Positions 11,207 to 22,044 of a DNA stretch of 50,002 nucleotides are shown one piece after another. The stretch comes from Tieghemiomyces parasiticus (lineage: Eukaryota > Kickxellomycota > Dimargaritomycetes > Dimargaritales > Dimargaritaceae), in assembly GCA_027575765.1 (NCBI GenBank), contig JANBPT010000260.1, positions 1 to 50,002 of the forward strand. The letters run 5' to 3'. The notes under the pieces are model-generated. The model was not told the DNA's origin, did not search any database, and worked only from the letters and a program-made list of their open reading frames with translations. The position numbers and the translations under genes are program-made. Positions within the stretch are counted from its first letter, which is position 1. The number at the start of each line of letters is the position of its first letter.

Positions 11207-11578
11207 GTGTCCTAAGCCCCCCCCCTGGATGGACTGGCCCACTTCCGCCTTCCCCCACCTCCCCACAAGCGTATAATATATCCATTCCAATACCGTCTTC
11301 TTTTTATGCTACATTCTATATACATAGGGACTCCTTCTGTCCCTGTACCTTCGCACTCGGTTTCATTCCATTTCGGCATCCGATCGTTTAAATGTATCAC
11401 TTTATTTTACCTGCTTGATTTCTACTGGCACTCCAATTCAGGGCCGCAGGACGCGCCCACGACTACTATGGTTTCATCTATAAGAGATATGCTGGTTTAT
11501 TGTACCTGTGAAACATCCCAAGCTCGCCATGATAAAAGGCAAAATTGCAGGCGCTGGCCTACGTGGAAAAACGGGCCG
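11207..11578. other. Convergent 3' intergenic region
   Basis: Between the stop codons of the kinase (+) and RAM2 (-). It contains T-rich and A/T-rich stretches suitable for 3' end formation on both strands. No gene is seen. Confidence 0.6.
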
Positions 11579-13526
11579 CTACAGACGCTGGGCCAGCTGA
11601 GCCCGGTACTCCCAGTACTTTTGGCGAATGGGATCCAATTCCTTGGCGAGCAGCTCGCAGATCTGTGGGTTAGATTGGTGAACGGGTAGGTGTTGCACAG
11701 TCCATAACGTTAGTGTGGTGGGTTTAGGGCATGCCGTGAGGTGACTGCCTACCAAAATAATAAGGCTTCCTCTCTCGCACGTAAAGTAAGACCCTAAAGT
11801 TTGTTCTTACTCGGCGTACTTCGGCCCGGCGGGCCGTTAAGTCTTCCTCCTCAGTGGCCTCGCGGATCAGGTGCTCCTCGATATCAAGCAAAAGTCCCCA
11901 AGCGTATTGGGAGCGGGCGGCCGCCACGTCACCAGCATTTGCGACTCCACCTAGGGCCCGTAGCTGGGCCCGGATTAGCAGCCAGTCGTCGTGCGTGCCG
12001 AACTTCTTGAGCAGCCTGTGGTGATAGTGAGTGCCGGATAGAAAGGTTGTACACGCGCTTTAGGAATCATGGGACTTTAGACCATACTGTATAGTGTCTG
12101 GGTGACGAGGGCGGACAGCTGTTACGTTGCCGTGTGGGCTCCTCAAATCTGGTGGTGCCTGGGAGAGGTACTTACCCCCGGCAGTAGGCGAAGGGACACT
12201 CGTTGTTGGGCGCCAGAGCCATTTTTTCCAAGCAGTAGTCAATCTCTCGGCGCAGGGTATCCCGATCCAAGTCTTGCGTGCTACCTCGAGTCAGGACAAA
12301 GTACCGCTGGTTCCATGCCGAGTTATTGCGCACGTCCTCGTCAATTAACTGGGCTACGTAGGGCAGCTCGCTATCCCACTGGTTGAATTGCGTCACAACC
12401 CATTGGCTGAGTACCAGGAGCGAGAGGTGGACACAATAGGTGGGGTTAACCTACGAAGGTTGGGGAGGAGGTTAGCGTCGGTAGAGCAGTCAGGGGTAGC
12501 GGTAGGCTAGGCCAAAGGCGGTACCATATCGTTACAGACTTACCGGTAGGACCAGGCGTGGAAGTTTTTGCTATCTGTCGCAAGCAATTTGGCAATAAAA
12601 TCATGTTCTCGACTCGGGTCGTTCAATAATTTCACGATCTCTTGGCGGTGATGCCTAAGTGTACGATCGTGTGAGGGAGGATGGGGGAGAGTGGGTAAGG
12701 TAGAATGTAAAAGCGTCCTTGGTCAATAAAGGGTATCGCATTGGTTTGCACCGACTGCCCCTGGTTGCAGGGAGTTGAGAGTATAGTGGCCGCGATTAGT
12801 CACAAAACGCGGAAGGTTACCTACCAGAGCTGGTACGTTTTAGGGTTCACTTCGGCAAACTCGGAGAGGAAGTCTAGTTCGGAGTACAGGTCCACGTTGA
12901 GGTGCTTAAGGATATCCAGCCGGTAAGCCCTGTGGTCAATATTCGGAGCATATCGGCAAAGGGGAGGGGGACGTGTGGAGGCGTGGATTCAAGGTTAGCG
13001 ACCAAGCTTCAGAGTTCGTAGTTGCTTGGCAAATCGAGCCGGTTGGAAGAGTCTAGCATTGGTCATGGGCGGACATTGCCTTACCAGGCGGTATAGTGGC
13101 CAGCGTTCAGCCACACGATCTCTTCGGTGAGCTCGAGCGCCCGGGAACTCAACTCTCGCGCCTTCATCACTGCCCGGAGATAGTCCATGGCCTCAGCATC
13201 TAGATAGAGTAATAATGGGGCATCGGCACTGGTGAGATGAGTGAGTAACCAAGGTGGAGGAGAAACCATTCACAGGGACCATTATGTCACCAGCAATTGG
13301 AGCGGTGAATATTGGCGATAAGGGCCTATCTAGTGGCGGGTCACACGACAAACACTAGGCCAATGTGTTGCGATAAATAGCTTTTGTCCATTTATTTCGA
13401 CTTACATTCTTGGGTGTAGGCGATTGGGGCTACTGGATGAGGGCCGTCGTCCTGCGGGATTGGTGTCACGTCGCTCCATTCCGGCAGCTGGGAAAGCGGC
13501 ACATAGGAGTCTTCGAGTTTGACCAT
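11579..13526 (-). CDS. RAM2: Protein farnesyltransferase / geranylgeranyltransferase type I alpha subunit
   Basis: Seven exons (minus): 13,526-13,406, 13,199-13,085, 12,929-12,825, 12,654-12,544, 12,406-12,176, 12,015-11,811 and 11,662-11,579. They join in frame to 323 aa. The start gives a family-typical N-terminus with [15 protein letters not shown]. Tandem PPTA helical hairpins follow: [56 protein letters not shown] and [16 protein letters not shown]. These N-x-x-x-W repeats form the right-handed superhelix that wraps the beta subunit. With Ram1 or Cdc43 beta subunits, this subunit transfers farnesyl or geranylgeranyl groups to CaaX proteins such as Ras and Rho in the cytosol. Every junction keeps phase and uses GT/AG. 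A G/A-rich plus-strand run at 13,537-13,556 is a pyrimidine tract just upstream of the start. Confidence 0.95.
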
Positions 13527-14217
13527 GGCGTATGATAGAGGGGGGGAAGGGGGGATAATGAGCTAGGGTAAATGGTGCGTGTGTGGAAAGACTAAAGGGT
13601 TGATGAGGGGAAGTAGGCTCGGCCTAATCCATTCGGGAGGGGAGAATGTATTTCAGTTAGCGAATGGCTATCCTAATTCGGTAATGTGGAGCAGAAACCC
13701 TCCCCCCACCTCTGCTGCCATGGTGATTTGGACTGTGAGAACTGCTGTGAACAATCAAGAAGGCCACCGTCATGGCCACGACCCAATCCACTGTGTACGT
13801 TCACGTCGCGCCCGGTTATTTAACGAAACAGTGACTTCCAAAGTCAAGGGGTCGTCCAACCTAAAGGCATACCCCAGAATGCTGGTGGAGGAATGTAGAA
13901 TATACGACAATCATTATCGCACCATGGGATACCATAGCGGACTTTATTACTAATATACACTACATATGTACAGGCCGTCTTTGCCCACCCCACCGTCACT
14001 AGGATCCTCAATGAGGAGTGGTGATGAGAAAAGGAGGAGGGACGGCGACTATGATCTAGAGAGGTGCGCAGGAAGAGGCGCACAGTAAAGAGCACTGAAT
14101 TAAAGGATATAGCAAACTCGCCGAAGGGCACAAATATGTAACAAGTAGGGACCGATTAAATGCGACAGGTATAGGACCCCAAGTCTGTCCAAAACTATAG
14201 GGGTGGCATATTATCGG
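13527..14217. other. Intergenic region between RAM2 and the TEA-domain gene
   Basis: Contains the RAM2 upstream region (a pyrimidine tract on the minus strand near 13,540) and the 3' flank of the TEA-domain gene. The open frames here have no recognisable content. Confidence 0.55.
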
Positions 14218-16792
14218 TTAGACTGATCCTGACGAGATCTCGGCGTCGGCGAGTTGTTGGCTGATACTGAGCATGGGGTCAAGTGACGAGGGGGATACCC
14301 AGTGAGGTTCGACCACTCCATCGCCCAGGTCGAACTCGTAGAGCACCACCAGTAGCGGCACATCCGAAATCAAGTTGCAGTAGGTCTGTTAAATATCGGT
14401 AACGAAAGAGAGGGGAGTGAAGGGCGGAGGTTAGACCGAGAACGGAACATGGGTAACCAGGCTAGTCTAGCCATCTACGAGCGAAGGCACCTCTGAAAAA
14501 GTGAGGGGACATAGTCGGGTGAATTACGCAGGTCGAATAGGGAAGTACTTACCTGACACACTGTCAGGTTGCGCAGCGAATTCTCAATGGCTTGCGGGTC
14601 GCCTAGCAGCTTCACATTGTTAAGGTAGGCGCCGATGAACGAGGAGACAAAGTCAAAGTGGTACACGTGCTGGTTGTTGAGGAACACTGAAGCCTTGGCT
14701 TCGGCCTTGGCAAACACCTGTCGCCCAAAGGAGATGACCAGCGACGTACACTGCAGGGGACGGCCGTCCAGTGACTCGGTAATGCAGGCGTCGGTAACGG
14801 TGCCAGACTCGATAGCGGCCATATCCAATTTGATCTGAGGTAGTTGACATCAATGGGGTATAAGCGGAGGGAAAAAGGTGCGTGAGTGGAATTTTGAGTG
14901 TCCGTGGTAGGTGAGGCTACAGGGTGGACGACGTGAGCTTGCACCAACGCTATCGGACCAGGACTCACCTTCATGTAGGCAACGGGTGGCATATCTTTGC
15001 GGAAGAGTGGGCTCAATGAGCACTGTGTATGGTAGGAAAGGGCCGAGACAGGGATCGGTGGGTAAAGTGTGGCGTGAACCTCACGCATCTTGGCCACGTG
15101 TCGCTGCTCCGATGTCTAACGCAGTCGTGGCCGTACGGTGGAAGTGACAAGATGCAGTGAAATAGTTAGTTCGGTTACAAATGTGGGCTAGGCACACTAA
15201 GGCCGATGGGCTCGTGAAGGCAGCGCTAAATCGGGACCTTGATCCTACCATACTTACCATCGTGGCGTAGGAGAAGGCCTCAAGATACAGACCGAAGTAA
15301 TTGGGCCAGATGACAACTTTATCCTGGCTTGGCGGTAGCAGGGCTGACGGGGAACTGGGAACGCTTGATCCCTCGGTAACTGATGGGGCCGGGGTCGCCA
15401 AGGTCGTTGGGTACAGCACTGACAAACCCTGGACTGGTGACATGGGCTGTATCTGTTGTTGCTGTTGCTGTTGATGGTGGAGAAGGGCCCACTCATTGCC
15501 GAGTAAGGACAGGGGCAAGCGGTCGAAAGACGCCGGGTTGCTGAGCGCGTCCGTATTGTAGCTTGAGCAAAGTGAGGCCTCCATCGAGGGCGTGGCTTGC
15601 GGCTGGCAGGGCGACGAGGGGAGCGAGCGCCCGTCGGCGGTGGCGCTGTGGTTTTCCTGGAGCAAGGTCTGGAAATAACTGAATTTAGACTTATCCATGG
15701 GGTCTGGCCAGACGGGGACGGTTGATGGTATTTATAGTAATGGCAGGCGTTAGTACTATACGATTTCGAACGTACAAGATCATTACAAAGATACGCGAGG
15801 GTAGCAAGCGGTTAGATGGCAAGGCGGCCGACACATATAAGTCTACGCTAGGTGGCATCATTTGGTGGACTTACCGCCTTTTCCAGTACGGCACGGTGGC
15901 TATGGCATGTTCATGTGCAGGGTACGAGAAATGGATCGGTTAGCTATAAGAGTGGTGCGACAATCGATCTGTGACGATAATTGGGCCGGGGAAGGGCTGT
16001 ATTAAACCCAGTCGCTCTGGGTCGTTATTGTTACCATGGCTTACTTTCTTGCTATTTTTCCACACCTGGATGTGGGACGATACCTGCTTGCGTGAGCGGT
16101 ACTTGCGAGTCTTTTTGAACACGTAGCGCGAAATAAGCTCGTTCCGGCCTTAAAGCCCCGAAGGAGATAACCGAAGAGAAAGGGGTCATTCGTGTTCCTA
16201 AGTTAGCGACATTGATTACAATGAAAACATGCCTAACGACCCAATAAAGCGCCATAGAGGAACGACAGTGAGCTAACCATGAACAGGTCACGGGGGAACT
16301 TACCGCAGAGTTTGCCGTTGATAGAAAACTTTCTCCGACCGACGCTCTTAAGGTACTCGACGGCTGTGTGGTATTGAGCGAGGCAAGATGAGAGGGGGAT
16401 AAATATTGATCAGCTGTAATGAGGCCCTGTAGGTGGCCTGCTTATCCCGAGCAGATGTGCATAAAATGGTGGGGATTACTGCGTACCTTCTAAGAAGGCT
16501 TCCTCGACGTCTTCTGGCCATTTCTAGTGTAGGTTGAGCAAATGGTAGGGTTGGTGGATGCAAGGTGAACGGTTAAGCAGATGAATCTATAAAGTATCGT
16601 GACGGAGGGGAGAGGGCCCTAGATGACGTAGAAACCCCTCGACATTATAACGCCCTCCCAGGCCAGACAACCTGGCCACACTTTTCCCTGATGTCCTACC
16701 TCCTCCATTTCGTCGAGACAAGGCGTCTTAGCAGCCACCTCGTAACTGTTGGCAGCGTCTTCGCACAAGAAGGTGCGTATGTGTGACAACAT
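14218..16792 (-). CDS. TEAD-type (TEA/ATTS) transcription factor with YAP-binding-like C-terminal domain
   Basis: Nine exons (minus): 16,792-16,700, 16,523-16,487, 16,363-16,304, 16,148-16,045, 15,899-15,875 (25 nt), 15,703-15,258, 15,115-14,969, 14,834-14,553 and 14,385-14,218. They join in phase to 453 aa. Residues about 32-98 form a TEA DNA-binding domain: WPEDVEEAF, GRRKFSINGKLCGRNELISR and the recognition-helix signature RSRKQVSSHIQV. Residues 110-225 are disordered, with a short poly-Gln. Residues about 228-440 resemble the C-terminal domain of animal TEAD/Scalloped: SLVISFGRQVFAKAEAKA matches the TEAD stretch ending SFGKQVVEKVE, and SLRNLTVCQ matches SVLENFTIL. Fungal relatives AbaA and Tec1 control development. 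Uncertain points are the ATG (the first exon could lie further upstream, as an in-frame TAG sits just before it), the 25-nt exon, and an unusual AAG acceptor at 16,149. Nuclear DNA binding is very likely; a co-activator partner is inferred. Confidence 0.85.
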
Positions 16793-19700
16793 GACCGGCT
16801 AGCTCTGTCGCGGTCGAATTATTGGGAAGAGCCTGTGGGTACCGGCTATCGGACTGGACGGGAAAATGTGTGAAGTAACCCTCGAAGGTATGCAGCCCAA
16901 AACGATACGAAACTCGTTACAACCGAATATAAATGTCGGAAGGTGCTGTGGGACTGGGTATTGTGGGGCAGGCAATGCGGAACTAGCCGAAGCCAAGTCG
17001 GCAGGGTAAGCCTTTCAAAAGACAACGTGGACTGCGGCCACAATGGGTAGCGTGCAACTAAGGTGAAGGTCTGCCAGCAAGAGGTCGCGCGGCGAGTATT
17101 GGGAGCAGGAAGGTGGCCGCTGGAAAGAGGTGCCAATGCGCGACAACGAGGCGTTACAGGCGCAGATTGGTGAAAATTCCTGTCTGCTCACAGCGTACGC
17201 TTAGATAGTGGTGAGGGTCGTAAAGCGGAGGAAAAGTGGGTAGACTCGGCTGGCCTTTACAAAACGCACTGAGATTCAGCAAAGAGCAGCGGGTAAGCGG
17301 TAAGTCAAAGTCAGTCGAAACTGCACATGGTAAAACTGATCGTGGCACGAGGGGGGGGGGCAAATGGGAAGGTTGGTGTGCGAGGGGAAGAGGGCGGGCG
17401 GGTGGGCGGATAGGTCAATAATAAATACGGAATCAGTACTACTGTTTGGAACGACACGCGCCACAGATATGCAGGGCAGCCCAAATCCCATTCAGTCACC
17501 TTGGTGCTGGCCGAATGTCATGAGGGATGGGGGGGAAGAGGACGGGAGTGAGACTAGTGAGTGGGAGGGTTAGGGTGGCGGCGTGGAGAGAGAAAAACGG
17601 GAGGAAGTGCGATGTCCCTGACGACAGGGTAGAGTGCTCCGAGGACGTGGGCCCAGCGCCTCCTTCTCCCCCTTTCTCTTCTTCACCAGCTATATCCAGG
17701 TACGAGCGGCCCCCGCTCTCCAAACCGGCATGCGCGCGCGCGTCCATAAGTGGTAAAGGACCCGGGCAGAAGTAGATGGCCTTGTGACCACAGGGCCAGC
17801 CTTGGAATAAGGCGGGCGATCTGGTGAGCAGACCACGACGATGTAGCAATTGGATGAGGTCAGATCCCTTGGCTGTCCCTGTTTTTCTGGGCGCCACACT
17901 GCGGGCCGACCGAGGGGCAACCACTGAATACAAACAAGAAGTACTGTCAGTCTCCTTGAAACAAGAGGAAAAAAAGACGGCCGATGAAAGGTCATACCAC
18001 ATCTAGTGTAGCTGTCTGATTAGAAGCTGCAGATGTTTGGCGGCGGCTATCTTGTCACCCTTCGTAGCTTAACGGCAGCTAGGAACCTTGCACTGTGTCA
18101 GTAGTCGAGTCGGCCGAACTGGTGACCGGTTGAATCATCTGTGGCTGCAGGGTGTTTCTAAAGCGGCCTGATGGGCCCAATAACGTGATGGCTAGAGTCG
18201 GGTGGCGTTACGGGGGAGCCCCGGTCGGGTACGCGTGAGCGGACGGCGGGGTCACCGAAACTGATGGGAAAAGGCGGGGAAGGTGGCCGGTGACTTGCAA
18301 GCGGACCGGCCGTCCGGGCTCTCGGCTACAACTCATCTCGTACTCCGGACCTCAGCCGGCTAGATTGACCCTTAAAGACCAGTGCGCATCCTGCAGGGTA
18401 CGGGTTTCGACCAGGGGCGGTGGCGGGCCAGGACGCGCTAAAAGGTGCACTAGTCAGGTCATTATGACAACACGGCGCGTTTGGATCCGGTTGCCAATCA
18501 ACAGAAGCAGGTGGGCAGCAACCAGTCGACCAGGTCGGCAGGCGAGGATAATAAAAAGGGTCTGCCTCATTCACTGTCGGGCGGACTGATTGGGGTCTGC
18601 CCCTGTCTCATCGTCGCCACCCGTGACTAGCCAGCGCTGTCTCTGGACCTTCAATGGCGGCATCACCGGGGCGGCGGGTCAGGCGGGGCCGCTGTTTAAA
18701 CTCTCAGCTCATAAACAGTAACGTTAGCTTACCGAAGAGCCCGTGAACCCCATCGGGTTGATGCTTGTCAAATCTACTACACGCCGGTCCATTTTGTACG
18801 TTCTATCGTGCACGTCCTCCGCAATAGGATAATGATTGGGCTTATTCTGTTTGGTTCTCCTATGATTACTTCCACCCTGTCGTCAGTCAGCTTGAAGCCC
18901 CCCACTGGTCGACTATACTCCGCTTCCTAGCCTGGGGTTCCGAGTGAACTCTAAGTGGAGTTTCCAGTCGAATGATGAGGACGAGGGGTGGGTGAGTATA
19001 GTGCGGGCGAGTCTCACCCCCACCGCAATCATAATTCGGGGTACCTAGCGAATGCCACTACCGGAACCTCTCCCCCCCGTACAACACGAAAAGGGGTCAG
19101 TAGTATTGGGGCCCGACGTAGGGTAAGCCAAGCCCCCATAAAGACAACGCAGCTATCTATTCAGGACGTCATCAGGCCGGGCACCCGCTAGTCAGTAAGT
19201 TACAACCCCCTTGGCAATGTGAAGTAAAATAGTAGACTATTAAACCCGGCCGTGGGCAGGCTGGTCAGTCGTTGAAAAGTTCGTTATGTCTAGAAAACGG
19301 CTACAACCTTTGGTGCGTTGTGATGTGAGGCACAGTGTCGGTACAAGTGACCGTGGGTGGTCTGTCGAGGTACAGGGTCCTGCTACTTCAGGGTCGACGG
19401 ACCTCCCTGGTCAACGGGACCCTGACCGGGTGGGGAGGGGATAGCCTGTGTACCAACGCGTGCGCGTCCCATAGCAAGATATCCCGAAGCTCGGCCAGCC
19501 ACTACTTGCACCTTTTCCGGTGCCTTGGAATGGCAACCATCATCTTCGCCTTACCCCTGGGTTGGGTAGCCAAGCGAATACAAGTTTATTATTCTGGTAA
19601 CGGGTCCTCCGATGTGGTCAATTCTACCCATGGATGTGCTGGTGATGACTGTGGCCAATGGTTCCTTTATTTTGATTAGATAGGCTTAAAGGCTTCGAGC

Positions 19701-20209
19701 ATGCAACTTGGGCGGTAAACTTGCTCGTGGCGTATTAGGCCAACGCTGGCCAGGGTCGCTGTTGTGGCCGTGGCCCATAGCTACGCTTTTTAAGGTTGAT
19801 ATCCCCGTGGTTCAATCAATATCCCCAGATTGGCGAAAATCTAACGGCCTCGCTCCCGCCCCGAGGGACCAAGGCGGCAAATGATTTTGGTAAGTTTCTC
19901 GAATGGCAAGATACTTTCTACACGGTCAGGCTTTTAAATTCCGGAAGGCGACAGTGGAATGCTATCGAATTTACTTGGAATGACTTCCTCACACCCCCCC
20001 TCCCCGCCGCCTTCCTGCACACCGAGGCCCATGCTTCTCAGTCTGTCAGGCCCCGGCTGGCAAGTATGATTGACCCTCCCTCCCCTCCTTTTACACCCTA
20101 AGAAAGAGGCTTTATAGTTTGAATTACAACGGTCATTTCAAAGAAACTGTCACCTCAATGATTTCGTCTAGAGCGCGATCGGCCAGCGGCCTGCAAACCA
20201 CTCGATCAG
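16793..20209. other. Long stretch without a supported gene
   Basis: 3.4 kb in which I find no convincing gene. Frames of 60-170 codons occur on both strands (largest 17,496-18,002 minus) but show no family signature and no consistent intron chain. Around 17,340-17,580 the plus strand has purine-rich runs (pyrimidine-rich on the minus strand), which could be a promoter/leader for a minus-strand transcript, perhaps an upstream exon of the TEA-domain gene. A short alternating CG run lies at about 17,730. Confidence 0.45.
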
Positions 20210-20984
20210 TCACGATCCGAGCGGACCTTCCGTGGAGGGTAGTGAAGGTGCTCCGGCGGCCTTTTTATGGGCTTCAACGTAGGCCTCGTGACGCTCGGAT
20301 AGTACCGTCTTGATGCGGGCCATTGACTTCTTGCACTGAGTCGTGGTTAGCGAACGCGGGTGAGATGGGGAAGATGATGCCATTCAAAGCAGGGTTAGCC
20401 TCAGTCGATCCCGAAGTACCGGGTGATCGCGACAGCGTCGGTAGACAAGACACATTGGCTAAAGTCTACCAAGTTATTGTCCGGTTGGAAAATGCTCTGT
20501 TGCCGAATGGCCAAGCAGTCTGATAACCCCTACCTTAATGACACGGCTCTTGTTGTTAAAGTGTTCGGGCGACACCTTGAATAGCTTGGCCTCCTCTTCC
20601 TGGGTGGCTAGGAGGTTGCGCTCCTTCAGCAACACAATCCACAGCTTCTGCAGGTCCTCGAAGCTCTTGTTGCGAAGGTCCGAGGCCTTCCAGGCGCGGC
20701 CTGGAAGAAATGGGGGTGGGAAGCGATGTCATCAAGCCAGTTAGTTTACGTACGGCAATCGATTAGTGTGCTGGCTTATGATGTCCATGTCAGGCCAGCG
20801 GTCAAGGTTCCTGCCCTTGAACGGCTAGGGCTCCACCGGCGGAAACACTGGCTCACTTACCTGTCGGCTCCTTCTCAAGGGGTAGGGACTTGTTGCCCTG
20901 AAAGAACTCCTCGAGACCACGGCCCATTCCGGCCTGCCGCCGGAATCGGGCGGGTGAAAGAATTGACCGAGTGAGGAAGCTCAT
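20210..20984 (-). CDS. MRPL4: Mitochondrial large ribosomal subunit protein mL47/uL29m
   Basis: Three exons (minus), 20,984-20,861, 20,700-20,534 and 20,335-20,210, encode 138 aa. The family core is [20 protein letters not shown] joined to [20 protein letters not shown] and [17 protein letters not shown], then [16 protein letters not shown] after the second intron. These are the L29-type helical hairpin features of fungal MRPL4 and human MRPL47. The ATG at 20,984 was chosen because it gives [19 protein letters not shown], an Arg/Ser/Leu-rich presequence that fits mitochondrial import; a longer open frame upstream adds non-conserved residues. At 138 aa it is shorter than yeast Mrpl4 and human MRPL47, mainly at the C-terminus. 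The protein sits near the polypeptide exit tunnel of the mitoribosome. Confidence 0.9.
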
Positions 20985-22044
20985 GCTGTAGGGGATCGGT
21001 TGAAGAAGAAAACGAATGCGAAGGTCAGAGATCGGCGAGAGAAAAGGGCAATAGGTAGATACTGCCGGAATCAAAGCTTGTGAATGGGCCTACAAAGGCA
21101 ATAGGCAATGGGGATCGAACCAGTGGTTCCGCAGGGGTGAGAATCTCAACGATCGCGCGGTCTAATGTGGACTGAACCGCGTAGCAGGCATGGTAATATC
21201 AACCTTGTGGGAGTGGTATGCTCCCACCCGGCGGCCTGGTGCCTAACCCGCGTCACCCGGATAGGATCCCACATTGTGAGTCCGCAGGTTCAGCTACATA
21301 CATTGTCTAAGGGTCGTTGTACACTTTGGCTCGCTGGTGCCAATACCCTGCGGACCATTGCCACGGCTTTCATTCATGGACTTCAGTGCACCAATTCTCT
21401 ATCTCAACCTCCTTGCTGCACCCGGAGGGCCATCCAGAGAGGTAAGAAAGTCTGCCATCAGTGCGAACGCTAACTGATTATTTTATAGGTTGGCTAGCCA
21501 CCAGCCGACCCAGCCCCTCTTCGACGTAGTCATCAAGGCGGCGCTACCGAAGATATATATAAAAGTTACAGGGCCGAATGCCGTCCTTGTGGAGGTTTTC
21601 GGAAATACGCTACACCGTCCCCACAAGGCTTGAATTTCGACGGCCAGGTTTTTTTCGGTAGCTGGTCCGCTTGGCCAACTTAGTTTCTTCCACTCCTCTT
21701 GGCCAGTATGGCCTAGTGCGCAGCCAATCGTAGTGACAGGAATTGAGGCCGCCCTCACGGCAATTTTTGGCCTGGCGCGTCCAGCCATGGGAGGCACATA
21801 TTAACCTACCCAGACTTTTCGCCTCGCGGACAGCAACCCTCTATTTAGGGTTCCTTCCCGACCAAAGCATAGGCCCGCTCGCCTTCCACATTTGCACCCC
21901 CCTCATGCGGACGCTTGTCAAAGTCCTCTGCGCTCATTTATACCATTCCTCAACTCATTAGGATTTTAACCGGTTCCCCCTCCTCTCGCCGCTACCACTC
22001 TCTGACACTGAAACCTCGCACTCGCGGCGGCATTAGCAAGTACT
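20985..22044. other. Region upstream of mL47 and the YEATS2-like gene
   Basis: A divergent intergenic region of about 1.06 kb. Plus-strand frames around 21,280-21,440 and 21,489-21,665 stay open in more than one phase with a possible 48-nt intron between them, but no domain is recognisable, so no gene is called. A tRNA-like B-box near 21,110 was examined and rejected. The right end, 21,960-22,040, is C/T-rich and probably the leader of the YEATS2-like gene. Confidence 0.45.

Noticed and set aside
17496..18002. 168-codon minus-strand frame
   Set aside because: Low-complexity composition, no homology recognised, and an overlapping alternative frame of similar quality. Likely chance in a purine/pyrimidine-skewed region.
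18056..18156. A-box-like TAGCTTAACGG with a B-box-like GGTTGAATC about 70 nt downstream (+)
   Set aside because: The B-box lacks the invariant TTC, the T stem does not pair, and only the outermost stem is partly complementary.
21100..21175. tRNA-Glu-like fragment (minus strand TTCTCAC anticodon-loop-like stretch and GGTTCGATCC B-box)
   Set aside because: The anticodon and T stems do not pair and no acceptor stem closes. The A-box-like GGTCTAATG lies on the opposite strand, so this is not a tRNA gene.
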